DNA of 64,000 bases, taken from contig CATNEN010000031.1 in assembly GCA_950097015.1 (NCBI GenBank), forward strand, positions 248,001 to 312,000, in the 5' to 3' direction. The first letter of the stretch is position 1. Every line of letters begins with the position of its first letter. Under the pieces are notes generated by a model. It saw only the letters and a list, made by a program, of their open reading frames with translations. It was not told where the DNA came from and did not search any database. Shown here in pieces: positions 9,413 to 20,460 of this stretch. A program made the position numbers and the translations under genes. This stretch comes from Macrostomum hystrix (Eukaryota > Platyhelminthes > Macrostomidae).

Positions 9413-10088
9413 TTAAATTATATTTTTAGTCCTTTCGCCCAGCGACCAATCTTGTCCAACCTCTCTGCATCTGCTCCGTGACTTCCAAATTCGACATCCG
9501 GTTCCTCCAGGTCGCTGCACCCGTTGGGGTAAAGCAGGAACAACGCCGGGGAGCTTACCGCCCCTGTGGGAGGCCTTCCTGGAGTCTGCGCCACTTGTTG
9601 ATTCCATCACCGGTTCTGACTCTAGCCTGCCGTCCTTCGAGAAAGCTGGCGAACCACGGAACGATCGGACTAGGGGTTCTCTCCTCCATCGGCCTGTCAA
9701 TGAGCTTCACTCTCCAGACCCTCTCGTAGGCCTTCGTGCAGGCGAGGGAGACGGCGATGAATTTCGAGGTTTTCGCTCCTCCCGTCCTGGATAAATTGCA
9801 ATAGCCGGATAACCTGCTCTTCGGTGCTACGGCAGTTCTCGTTAGCCCGCTACACGCTCCGTGGAAGTTTTTTTGGCACTCTTGGCAGCTGATCGAGGTG
9901 TATCCTGAGGTGATCTTTTTGTTACACTGGCCGCACGGACCAGGATTTTCCTCGACGTCCCCCGAGGTGAGCAACACGTCTTTAACGCGCCAGCAGTCCC
10001 GGTGGAGCTCGAGCGCGCTGTACTTCGCCATCCCTTCTCTCGTCTTCTCTCTTAGAAGGTCGTCCGTAGCTGTCCAGATTTTCGTCAT
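9413..10088 (-). pseudogene. LINE ORF2 start: 2A peptide, PHD-like zinc finger, joined to damaged RT core
   Basis: From an ATG at 10088 the minus frame encodes a leader ending in LLTSGDVEENPGP (motif at about 9962-9936), the signature of a 2A ribosome-skipping peptide. A Cys/His cluster follows (CGQCNKK, CQECQKNFHGAC) resembling a PHD-type finger. The frame then jumps to reverse transcriptase sequence: FIAVSLACTKAYERVW is motif A, with the catalytic Asp replaced by Ala, and GLPQG is motif B. Endonuclease and the first RT motifs are missing, and the YADD motif is deleted near 9450. By knowledge of related elements, 2A in such LINEs is co-translational and may affect protein targeting; here the element is dead. 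Confidence 0.83.
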
Positions 10089-10117
10089 TCCCACCCCTTT
10101 TTCTCCCAGGTGGAAGT

Positions 10118-10325
10118 CCAGCTGTCATGCAGGTCCGCCTCTGCCGTCAGCGCAGTACAGCTTGTTATACTGCGCAGGACCTGGCTCTGCACTGTCTGCA
10201 GGCGTGACCAGTGCAAGTCGTCCAGTTTCGGTGCCCACTCCGGGGCGGCATACTCTAGCACTGGCCCGAAAGCGATTTCGTGAACTTGCCCTCAAGCGCG
10301 CGATTTGACGCTCCCCCCAGGTATA
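10118..10325 (-). pseudogene. Second LINE fragment: RT thumb
   Basis: On the minus strand, PVLEYAAPEWAPKLDDLHW followed by RLQTVQSQVLRSIT and ADLHD matches the thumb region of CR1/RTE/Jockey-like LINEs. It is short, lies directly upstream of the 2A LINE in the same orientation, and cannot be its N-terminus, so it is a separate fragment; one element may have landed in the other. Confidence 0.7.
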
Positions 10326-10349
10326 ATATACACAGTACATGTCAGGAGC

Positions 10350-10470
10350 TAGTAGTTCTGTTTATTAGAGCTTCGGACTTCTCATCAAGAGGTCGGGAGT
10401 CTCAGCCCAATGCAAACGATTTGTCTTTGAGCAGGTCTTTGAGCATTTCATTATTATTATAACAGTTAAA
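10350..10470 (+). repeat. tRNA-derived SINE-like fragment
   Basis: GTTCTGTTTATTAGAGC resembles a tRNA D-arm (A box), and AAGAGGTCGGGAGTCTCAGC resembles the end of an anticodon arm followed by a decayed T-arm (B box). The spacing is close to that of a tRNA, but the T-loop is broken. A similar second half occurs at about 17495-17525. Confidence 0.45.
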
Positions 10471-13088
10471 AGGTAACCGAAATAGTTACACTATACCACT
10501 TAAATTACCAATTTCTTACCCACTGTTAATTATGTTCCCTATATCCCTATCCGATATCGTCATATGCTGATAGAGTCAGTTATGACCTCAAGCTTGCCAT
10601 GGACGCATCACTCTGATGGATGCTCACTAGCATTTTGATTGTGTCGCAGATAATCTCAAATAAGAGATGAATCATTTTAATGGCTTTAATGCCCAATAAT
10701 GAGTAATGGAACAGGGGACACAGATTGTTAAAACAGCTGGGAGCCTTTTACTAGTATTTAGAGACTAAACGACAAGAAGTGAGGCATCGCACAACAGTTA
10801 AGAATCTGAACCTGTTTATAAAAACCCGCGTAGATAAGAAGCGACAGCTCTTTGCTAACCATGGCTGGCAAATTCCGCTGAGTTTCACCGACCCATTATA
10901 CGATTATCAAAGCGAAGTTTACCCAAGTCCATGCATTTAACGGAAAAACATAAGACTAGGAATTTTTTCCTAGCCACCTGCTGTGTAGAAGAGTATTATT
11001 CGCAGTTTTGTAGACCACGATTACACAAAAATCTGTGTGATATTTACAGAGCCCTGTCTCAATTTTGTATTAACAAATTAATACAAAATGCTTTATTTGT
11101 AGCGCCAATTTGGCAATTGCGCTCAGTGTTAATTTTTAAGGTAGTATTTTAACTATGCGATTATTTTTCAGGTTATCAGCAAAGCAGGCCTGAGTAATAG
11201 TGACATCGGTAGAATAAACTACGGAATACCTAAAAGCGAAACTTATAGCATTGCGAGCAGGCTTTCTTACCCCAATTAGTACCCCAAAGGAGCAAATCTT
11301 CCGATGTGCAGCGCCAGCACATCCATTTGATCCTTCCCTATTCATTCCCTTTCAATCAAGTCCTTGGGTTCAATTACTTAAAACAACTTTGTACTCTACT
11401 GCATTTTTCCCTTTGCATTCGCTTAACGATAACTTTTGATTGAGCAATAATGAAAACAATATGAAAATGATTGACCAATTGTTAACATTTACTGTGCATC
11501 GCAAGACAGGAACAGGTGGATGACGGAGTACATGGCAACAAAAGCATTCAGTGATACAGTTACAATGGCAACCTACAAGAGGAAGGGAAGGGAATGGGGA
11601 GGAGGGGCTCAACGCATGGTTTAGGTGCAACGGGCGCCGGTGCATGACAGTAGTTTCATTCTAAACTCTGTAATAACATCATGTATCGTAACGTACACTT
11701 TTGTAATGAATTTTTTTCTATTGCACAACTGCCTCTAATAGAGATATGATCACTCAACGGATTTGACCGTTCGGGCTAGCTTTGCCACTGCATGTGCGTT
11801 GACAAACGCAGCTAAATATGCTGGCTACAAAAACATCCCTGTTGCACATTACACGTACATGTACATAAATAGCTGCGCAAGGGAAAAATGGGAAGGCCCC
11901 CTTCGCCAGGCGAAAAATTGCCAATCAACGTTGCCCGGCGACTGTTGCTCGATGACGCGGTGGTGTTTGCCCAGCTTGCAGTTTTTTTATACACGTACTT
12001 GACAAGGATCCTAGATAGAAAATAAAAAATATTCAAGCTTCTACTTTTCTTATCTTCGACTAGCACAGAAAGTCTTCTCTAGTGTCGAAATGAGGCTCGA
12101 AACCCATCCATCGTATCGTATAAGCTTCGGCCTTTTTGCACCCAGTATCGTGGATCACGCCTGTAGTGATCCTTATATATCACGATTCGTGCTGTTCGTA
12201 TATATTAACCATTATAAATCACTATGCACAAGACAATGTTAAAGACAGTGTTTTAAAACCCTAGTATAGGGCAGATAGGCTCTCATGAAACGTACTTTAA
12301 TTTCGTATTTGTCTCAAGGACCTTCGTCATGTCATATACAACGAGTAGAGGTACAGGACACGTACCGTTTCTGAGAATTGTAATAATTTGAAAATGTTCG
12401 CTTTAAAAGTTCCACTTCATATAATGATTTTTAATTCCTGTGCCACTCATGCTCAGCAAGGGATACTCAAGTAGTTTATTCAAAATCCTGTTTTTGTCTA
12501 TACGAATGAAATTCACACATCAATTGCCTACCTAGCGACTCGCCACACATAAAGAAGAAATAAAATAAGTGGCACATGCAGTACTAATAAGTACTCACTG
12601 ATGTTCCACATGTTTGTATTGCATTGCATTGCCCACTGCTCGTTCAACTACATGTGTTAAAACTTATGCCGTGCGTCTTTGCAAAAATAAAATGCTAAAT
12701 CTTATATGAAAAAACTTCAGACAATGCATTGTCTTGCATAGAAAGCTACACACAATTATCGTTAAAATGCTAGGCAATGAGCAGTTGAAGACTCATACAC
12801 GAAAACCAAAAAGAGAGCTACGCGCACAGAAGAGAGTAGACAGCGAAAACAAGCTGCTGTACGGTTTGAGTCCAATGCGAGCAGTTAAATAGAGAGAACC
12901 TTCTCAGCCTGGTATCCATGGCCCCACAGACACCCACCCCCCTCCGCGAAGTGCTTGCAGTAAAATGAGTATGCCTGAGCTTAGCCGTGCATAACAGAGT
13001 CCTTAGCAGCGAAGGAATCAGCAGCAACAGCAGAACATCTAGGTCAGCAGTGAAGCAGTACAGTCCAGAGACCCAGCTGGAACAGCCG
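10471..13088. other. Intergenic
   Basis: AT-rich sequence without recognisable genes, RNAs or transposon proteins. Short open frames show no conserved pattern. Directly before the next gene, 12780-13088 is moderately GC-rich and may hold its promoter and 5' UTR, but I see no clear core element. Confidence 0.5.
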
Positions 13089-15229
13089 ATGGCTGCTGAG
13101 TCGAGTCCCAGTCTGCGGGAGCGCGAGTTTGTCCCGCAGTTGCGCCACTTCCCTCCAACGTCCGGCTTCACGCCGCGGCCGGCGGAGCGGAAGGCGGACT
13201 TCCGCAAGCCGGTGACGTCACTCAGCTTGGAGTGCGAGCACCGGAAGAGGATCGAAGAAGACGTGCCCTACACCTACTTCCCCTCGGTGGCAGCCCGGCT
13301 GTGGACGGAGGCCAGCAAGTTCCCGCCGCCGTTTCCTGACCGTCCAGACGACAACTACAGCTTCAACGTGTGGCGCAACTTCAAGAACGCCTTCGGCCTG
13401 CAGCTGCCGCCAAATAGGCCGGAGCCGGAGCAGCATGAGCTGCTGGCAGCCTGCTATCCGGTCAACGTGCCCAAGCCGAGCCACATGAGTGAGCACACAT
13501 TCGCCAGGTGAGCAGTCATTGACTACGATTGATCTGACCGCTGACAGCAGCTTGCCATGGATGGGCACCGCATAGGCTTTCGAATGACTATTCAATAAGG
13601 CAAGCTGTCATGTTACTTTTCCGTACCGTTGACTTACATCGACAAAAACAACAACAAAGTGTAACGGGGCTTTTTATTAATAACTGATCTCACTGCTATT
13701 ATCACGATTTAGTAGATACGTTCCACACTGGCGTTCCTTAAATGGGCCGGTTAACTCTTCAATCTGGTAGCGTCTGTATTGCACGAGCGGTAGATTAGGC
13801 AACTGCATGCATTTCCAGTCAATTAGGCGTCCCCGAGATTAGAGTTTTGCAGCTCCCTCTTATAGTAATATTCTTGGTATAAATCTGAGTATAATTCTTA
13901 GTATAGTTCTTAGTATAATTCTTAGTATAGTTCTTAGTATAGTTCTTATTATAGTTCTTAGTATAGTTCTTAGTATAGTTCTTAGTATAGTTCTTAGTAT
14001 AGTTCTTAGTATAGTTCTTAGTATAGTTCTTAGTATAGTTCTTAGTATGGTTCTTAGTATAGTTCTTAGTATAGTTCTTAGTATGGTTCTTAGTATAGTT
14101 CTTAGTATAGTTCTTAGTATAGTTCTTAGTATAGTTCTTAGTATAGTTCTTAGTATAGTTCTTAGTATAGTTCTTAGTATAGTTCTTAGTATAGTTCTTA
14201 GTATAGTTCTTAGTATAGTTCTTAGTATAGTTCTTAGTATAGTTCTTAGTATAGTTCTTAGTATAGTTCTTAGTATAGTTCTTAGTATAGTTCTTAGTAT
14301 AGTTCTTAGTATAGTTCTTAGTATAGTTCTTAGTATAGTTCTTAGTATAGTTCTTAGTATAGTTCTTAGTATAGTTCTTAGTATAGTTCTTAGTATGGTT
14401 CTGAGTATATTTCTCAATATTCTCCTCTCTTATAAAATGAATAAGGCAATGAATAAATGAGGCACTCTATTATATCTTGAACACACTTCTGATTCTGACT
14501 CTGAAAGCACAGAATGCAAGCGCTTTCGTCGTAGACGAACCTGCTTTATTTTTCTCTCTACAAGTTGCGGCTATATATACACAGGCAAATTAGTGTTTGT
14601 TTAAATCATCAATTTTACAAAATAATATTCATACAGTATGCATTTAAAACAAAGAAATTACTACTACACTACTATTGGTACGGTGAAAATTAAAACAAAA
14701 ATATTGATTTTCGCGCATTTTTAACTTCTTAGATTTTATGAATATTTTTATAAAATTTATATACAAAAACGACAGGTACGTGGAGACCTCCAATCTATTT
14801 AAAGACGAGGCCAAGCGGCGCATTGTGATCCGGCAGTTGCGCGAGGAGGACAGGCAGCACAAGCGGCTGGCTCAGCTGGCCGCGGCTCGCGACCCGCCGC
14901 TTGACTCGCGCGGCTTCATCCTGCCGCCGGAGGGCTACAAGCGCTACGCTCCGCTGATGCTGACGCCTGGCCTGGCTGGCGAAGCCGCCGATCAGGACGC
15001 CGCCGCCGCCGCCGACGCAGGTCCGCTGGCCGGCTCCCTGGCCGACGACGTCCAAGTGGACATGTTCGGCAACATTGTTCGCCGGCGCCGCCGGCCGCGG
15101 CTGTGGAAGCTGAGCTACCGGAGCAGCAATCCAAAGTATCAGGAGGCAATGCGCTACTCAACCGCTGTGAGGGAGGGCCCTCAGCAGGAACGGTTTCCCA
15201 CGCTGATGCCGCCACCGGCGGCTCGATGA
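13089..15229 (+). CDS. Two-exon gene of unknown function
   Basis: Exon 1 is 13089-13507 and exon 2 is 14776-15229, joined AG|G across an intron starting GTGAGC and ending ACAG; the reading frame is continuous and gives 290 residues. The ATG at 13089 (MAAESSPSLRERE) is the first in frame. The protein is soluble-looking: Pro-rich motifs (HFPPTSGFTPRP, FPPPFPDRPDDNYSFNVW), then a charged helical stretch (DEAKRRIVIRQLREEDRQ), an Ala-rich loop and a basic RRRRRPRLWKL patch. The extended Pro/Tyr/Phe-rich style recalls small ciliary microtubule-associated proteins, but I recognise no family and assign no function. Codon use is GC-rich and uniform over both exons, supporting real coding. A polyadenylation signal follows at 15544. 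Confidence 0.75.
13508..14775 (+). other. Intron with embedded 12-bp array
   Basis: Donor CCAG|GTGAGC and acceptor CGACAG|GTACG keep phase. Nearly half of the 1268-bp intron is the TTCTTAGTATAG array at 13870-14415; the rest is AT-rich. Confidence 0.75.
13870..14415. repeat. 12-bp tandem array TTCTTAGTATAG, about 45 copies
   Basis: Near-perfect tandem copies, with a few edge variants (TTCTTATTATAG, TATGG). The unit is a multiple of three, so both strands show long artificial open frames of four-residue repeats. It lies wholly inside an intron. Confidence 0.97.
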
Positions 15230-15543
15230 GCGAGGATAAACAAGGTTAACTATGGACAATCGTAGATAACTGTGGATAATCGTGGATAACTAGGGATTAA
15301 TCGTGGATAACTTAGGGATAATCATGGATAGCTAGGGATAATTGTGGATAATCATTATTAACTTGGGGATAATTCTGAAAACAACTAGGTATGCTTCTGA
15401 ATAACTACGTTTAATCAAATATATATCTGTTTGTTATTTCAAGTGTGTATAGAATATAGTAGACAATGCTGAGGATGTAAGTTAGAGAACGCTGCATGTT
15501 TATCAGCTCTGTGCTCCAAATTTTTGTTACAAGTACGGTGACG

Positions 15544-15549
15544 AATAAA
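15544..15549 (+). terminator. Polyadenylation signal of the two-exon gene
   Basis: AATAAA 315 bp after the stop. The 3' UTR before it carries degenerate repeats of GTGGATAATC-like units (15245-15370). Confidence 0.5.
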
Positions 15550-16120
15550 TTTTGTTTTCAATCTGTCACTTTCCACTTTACGATAGGTTAGCAGAAATAG
15601 ACTCAATTGCTTAATAAAATTGTAAATAGACTACCAGAATCTTCACAAAAAAGATATTTTTTACGAAAATTTGTAAGACAAAATATTACTTGCGAACTTT
15701 CATTCCAGCTTTCGTTCATGCAGCATTACTTACTCGTAAAAATATAACGGTTTTAATACTTAAATATGACAATTCAAACTCAACTGTCTCTAAGATTTTC
15801 TTATTGTCACATCTCACTTGACTCGATAAGTGCTAGTTTTCGCTTTGCTTGTGAATTCTTTTGAATTAGTTGATTTCTCATCGGTATAGTGTTACAACAT
15901 AGAATGCCTTTTAATGGTTTATTATGTCATGTGAGGCCACATATAAAAAATATCGTACCCCTTTTTGTTATATAAATTCTTAATGAGACTTTGATTGTCT
16001 TCGTTACTACTGTTAGTAGGCCAAGTAAAAGCAAATAGTTTTCAAGATTTTTTTAAGACGAACTACAATCCGTAGGCCTACTAATGACTTTTCTGCCGTG
16101 ATTTACAAGATAAATCAGTA
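15550..16120. other. Intergenic, nothing recognised
   Basis: AT-rich sequence between the polyadenylation signal and the 42-bp array. I see no gene, RNA or mobile-element signature. Confidence 0.5.
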
Positions 16121-16775
16121 ATCCGACATTCCTCAATCCACTAGATTGGTTAGCAATCCATTCTGATTACTCAATCCACCAGATAGATAGATTAGCAATC
16201 CATTCTGATTACTCAATCCACCAGATAGATAGATTAGCAATCCATTCTGATTACTCAATCCACCAGATAGATAGATTAGCAATCCATTCTGATTACTCAA
16301 TCCACCAGATAGATAGATTAGCAATCCATTCTGATTACTCAATCCACTAGATAGATTAGCAATCCATTCTGATTACTCAATCCACTAGATAGATTAGCAA
16401 TGGATTGCTAATCTATTACTATATTTCTATATATTTCTATATAATCTATTTCTGATTACTCAATCCACTAGATAGATTAGCAATCCATTCTGATTACTCA
16501 ATCCAACAGATAGATAGATTAGCAATCCATTCTGATTACTCAATCCACCAGATAGATAGATTAGCAATCCATTCTGATTACCCAATCCACCAGATAGATA
16601 GATTAGCAATCCATTCTGATTACCCAATCCACCAGATAGATAGATTAGCAATCCATTCTGATTACTCAATCCACCAGATAGATAGATTAGCAATCCATTC
16701 TGATTACTCAATCCACCAGATAGATTAGCAATCCATTCTGATTACTCAATCCACCAGATAGATTAGCAATCCAGT
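16120..16775. repeat. 42-bp tandem array with a palindromic break
   Basis: Units contain GATTAGCAATCCATTCTGAT and CTCAATCCACCAGATAGATA; the unit is 42 bp, with shorter versions lacking one or two GATA steps. In the middle (about 16393-16418) TAGATTAGCAAT meets ATTGCTAATCTA as a near-perfect palindrome with a 2-base spacer, followed by a TTTCTATATA stretch before the array resumes in the original orientation. Confidence 0.95.
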
Positions 16776-17825
16776 CCATTCCTCAGTCCGCTAGAATAGA
16801 CTAGCAATGCAAATATCAATTGCCCTACACAGAAAAGTCGATGTACTTTTAGCAAGCGTCACGGCTGCAAGAATGGCAGCAAGCTCAGCTCTGTTGGGAC
16901 AATGAAGCTTCACCTTGTGTAAGGTGAGAATTGCTGTCAGTAAATGCCTCCCAGCCCACTTCAGCGTCAAAGAAGATACACAACAGACGACACTGACAAG
17001 GGGAACATGATAGCACTGGCCTGGAAACCCGATAAGTAGGAGAGCACAGTTGTAGCCCTGAAGCTGGCTGCCGATTCTCACCTAAGCCGCAAGAAAATCT
17101 AAACTCAAGCTGTCAATCAACCCTGGCTTGTCAATGCCATTACTGCTGGTATAAGGCAACGCTTTCTACAGGCAAGTGTCGGAAAAATTGTCACCTGCTA
17201 CTCAAAGTGCTGGGAAAAACAAGCAACGGAAGCCACGAACATCTAGTGGGATTAATTCCTCCCCCCCAATGGGATCTTTATTCCTAAATCCAGATTTATC
17301 TATCTGCCCGATAACTATTGATTACTGACGGTATTGAGGAGCACAGAACCACTCTTGTCTGATTAGTGATTGCCTGGCAACCGCAGAGCATTGCGTGTTG
17401 TCACCTGGTCGCCTAGCCTACATAGGCAAGTATCGCTGTCACAATTTTGTCATAATTACAACGTAGATTACAAAACCTAGGTATCGAAGCAATCACCAAG
17501 AGGTCGAGAGTTCGAATCTGGGCCAAAACGGAAAACAATTAATTGCCCATTGCTTCAGTTTAGAACCAGTTATAAAATGGGTGTCAGAATTAACTTTGAA
17601 CAAAACATTGTGTGAGTGTCACGGCCCCACATAATGATTTGAAAGCGTTCCGCCACTCATAAATCACTTTTTCATTAGCCTGCAGAGGCGACAGCTTGGC
17701 GTGAAGCAGAATGGCATTGCTGATAATCGCCTTAATTTAAGCACAAATTCCGCGATTTGGCATTGGGGATTATATATTTAGCTCTCTTTAGAGCACTTTG
17801 AAACTTTATAGCTGCAACGGTTTGA
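16776..17825. other. Intergenic, with a tRNA-like fragment
   Basis: No gene is supported. A minus frame at 17081-16791 contains PNRAELAAILAAVTLA, faintly like an RNase H helix, too weak to call. AGAGGTCGAGAGTTCGAATC near 17499-17518 has a good B box and may be a SINE head. Confidence 0.4.
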
Positions 17826-17829
17826 GCTC

Positions 17830-18440
17830 CCCTCAACTAGCCTCCCTTCAGATCATGAAGGCAGCTCCCCTCAGGTCATGAAGGCAGCTCCCCTCAGGTC
17901 ATGAAGGCAGCTCCCCTCAGGTCATCAAGGCAGCTCCCCTCAGGTCATGAAGGCAGCTCCCCTCAGGTCATGAAGGCAGCTCCCCTCAGGTCACGAAGGC
18001 AGCTCCCCTCAGGTCATGAAGGCAGCTCTCCTCAGGTCATGAAGGCAGCTCCCCTCAGATCATGAAGACAGCTCCCCTCAGGTCATGAAGGCAGCTCCCC
18101 TCAGGTCATGAAGGCAGCTCCCCTCAGGTCAAGAAGGCAGCTCTCCTCAGGTCATGAAGGCAGCTCCCCTCAGGTCATGAAGGCAGCTCCCCTCAGGTCA
18201 TGAAGGCAGCTCCCTCAGGTCATGAAGGCAGCTCCCCTCAGGTCATGAAGGCAGCTCCCCTCAGGTCACGAAGGCAGCTCCCCTCAGGTCATGAAGGCAG
18301 CTCTCCTCAGGTCATGAAGGCAGCTCCCCTCAGATCATGAAGGCAGCTCCCCTCAGGTCATGAAGGCAGCTCCCCTCAGGTCAAGAAGGCAGCTCTCCTC
18401 AGGTCATGAAGGCAGCTCCCCTCACTCCCCTCAGGTCACG
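17830..18440. repeat. 23-bp tandem array, first block
   Basis: About 26 copies of a unit with core CTCCCCTCAGGTCATGAAGG. Variants include CTCTCC, GATC and CACG. A block of consecutive variants appears to be repeated in order within the array (around 17980-18150 and 18250-18400), so multi-unit duplication has occurred. Confidence 0.95.
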
Positions 18441-19504
18441 AAATCGAGCTAGCAGCTCATTGAAGCCAGCAATGCTCCACTTTCCGACAAAAGAGACTAC
18501 TGAGAAATGCATAGAGAGCAGTGAAGAATTCGCATTCCTCACGCAGAGTAGCAAGTACCAATGCTGCTATTCACTATAGTTGAGTGGCCAGTTAGTAAAT
18601 AATAGACTCCAATAAGTCTCAAGCGGGTACCGACAAGCAGAGTTGCAGGATCTCGGCACAACTCGCAATATCCTTGCCGAGAGGAATTCTCGAGAGCCTA
18701 GAGCCTATTTGTCAAATCGACTTGAGAACAATGCTCTGTGCTGTATATACTCAAATTCAAACTCAAGTAATGCTAAATTGAAATTCTGCATTCACTTCCA
18801 ATTTATACTTGTAGTAGTATATATTTTCATCTCGCAATATGCGGCACCTGAGGTCTAACAGCTTGAAAGTTTCACTACGTCAATCAAACAGTGGGCTGTT
18901 TGCTGGAACTAATTAATGCCAAATGACAGACACGTGTTAGTCTGACAGTGCGACAGGTGACAGAAAGTTTATCTAAGTAAGATTTCCTAATTAAAGAATA
19001 ACATTGGCCCACATGATTGAGTGGCATTGCCTTCAGCCTAACAACAAGCAGAAACATATTAGACAGAAATTCAATCAATATTTTATTGAATATTGGAATT
19101 AATTTTTATCAAATTCGGGTGAAATCCTCAGGCTAACGGCTTTCTTGACAAACCGGACCCTGTCCTCATTTCTCAATGCGACAGAAACAAGAGGCCGTTG
19201 CTGGCTAATGATTGTGCTCAGACATTTCAGACATGCCGCCGGGTTCCATAGGATAAGGGATGAAATTACGGGTCCAACAAGGCTGGCCAGACGTCAACGC
19301 ATGAGAGATGAGCCGGGACAAGCCAAGTAGGAAATTTTCCCCAATCGGCTGTCGTGTTTCTCATTTTTTCGTCGGCTAATAATATCCCAGCCTCACGAGG
19401 ACGCAACGTGGGAGGATATACTTAGCTGGATGGGATCACTAAAGGCGATGTTGTATCGAATTGGCGCCATAGCAATATCGATACTTAGAATATCCAACTG
19501 CCAA
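18441..19504. other. Non-repetitive island between two 23-bp arrays
   Basis: Roughly 1.06 kb of unique-looking sequence separates two blocks of the same minisatellite. The small open frames show no family resemblance. Confidence 0.5.
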
Positions 19505-20165
19505 ACTAACGGCTCCCCTCAGGTCATGAAGGTAGCTTTCCTCAGATCATCAAGGCAGCTCTCCTCAGGTCATGAAGGCAGCTTTCCTCAGATCATCAAG
19601 GCAGCTCTCCTCAGGTCATGAAGGCAGCTTTCCTCAGATCATCAAGGCAGCTCTCCTCAGGTCATGAAGGTAGCTTTCCTCAGGTCATGAAGGTAGCTTT
19701 CCTCAGGTCATGAAGGTAGCTCTCCTCAGGTCATGAAGGTAGCTCTCCTCAGGTCATGAAGGCAGCTCTCCTCAGGTCATGAAGGCAGCTCTCCTCAGGT
19801 CATGAAGGCAGCTCTCCTCAGGTCATGAAGGCAGCTCTCCTCAGGTCATGAAGGCAGCTTTCCTCAGGTCATGAAGGTAGCTCTCCTCAGGTCATGAAGG
19901 TAGCTCTCCTCAGGTCATGAAGGTAGCTCTCCTCAGGTCATGAAGGCAGCTCTCCTCAGGTCATGAAGGCAGCTCTCCTCAGGTCATGAAGGTAGCTCTC
20001 CTCAGGTCATGAAGGTAGCTTTCCTCAGATCATCAAGGCAGCTCTCCTCAGGTCATGAAGGTAGCTTTCCTCAGGTCATGAAGCTAGCTCTCCTCAGGTC
20101 ATGAAGGTAGCTTTCCTCAGATCATCAAGGCAGCTCTCCTCAGGTCATGAAGGTAGCTTTCCTCA
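19505..20165. repeat. 23-bp tandem array, second block
   Basis: Same family as 17830-18440, but mostly with the CTCTCCTCAGGTCATGAAGG form and GTAGCTTTCC variants. Confidence 0.95.
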
Positions 20166-20460
20166 TATCATGAACACAGGTCCCTCATATCATGAACACA
20201 GGTCCCCCAAATCATGAACACAGGTCCCTCAGATCATGAAGACAAGTCCCTCAAGTCATGAAGACAGGTCCCTCAGATCATGAACACAGGTCCCCCAAAT
20301 CATGAACACAGGTCCCTCAGATCATGAAGACAAGTCCCTCAAGTCATGAAGACAGGTCCCTCAAGTCATGAAGACAGGTCCCTCAAGTCCTGAAGACAGG
20401 TCCCTCAAGTCATGAAGACAGGTCCCTCAAGTCATAAAGACAGGTCCCTCAGGTCCATCG
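20160..20460. repeat. 22-bp tandem array derived from the 23-bp family
   Basis: Units such as GTCATGAAGACAGGTCCCTC follow the 23-bp block without a gap and share the TCATGAA core, so they look like a diverged offshoot with a one-base-shorter period. Confidence 0.85.

Larger units (their letters stand above)
7830..10100 (-). mobile_element. Degenerate LINE with N-terminal 2A (RT-RNase H type)
   Basis: Colinear minus-strand pieces define one element: 2A plus zinc finger (10088), RT motifs A and B (about 9740-9550), RT thumb (9400-8650), RNase H (8600-8200) and C-terminal zinc motif (about 7960). Endonuclease, early RT and the YADD motif are lost by internal deletions. The 3' end is somewhere near 7800-7850; no target duplication was found. 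Confidence 0.8.

Noticed and set aside
13860-14460. Long open frames on both strands with four-residue repeats
   Set aside because: Produced by a 12-bp tandem repeat (a multiple of three) inside an intron; no start context or family match.
16791-17081. RNase H-like fragment on the minus strand
   Set aside because: Only one helix-like stretch (NRAELAAILAAV) is suggestive; no catalytic motif set was found.
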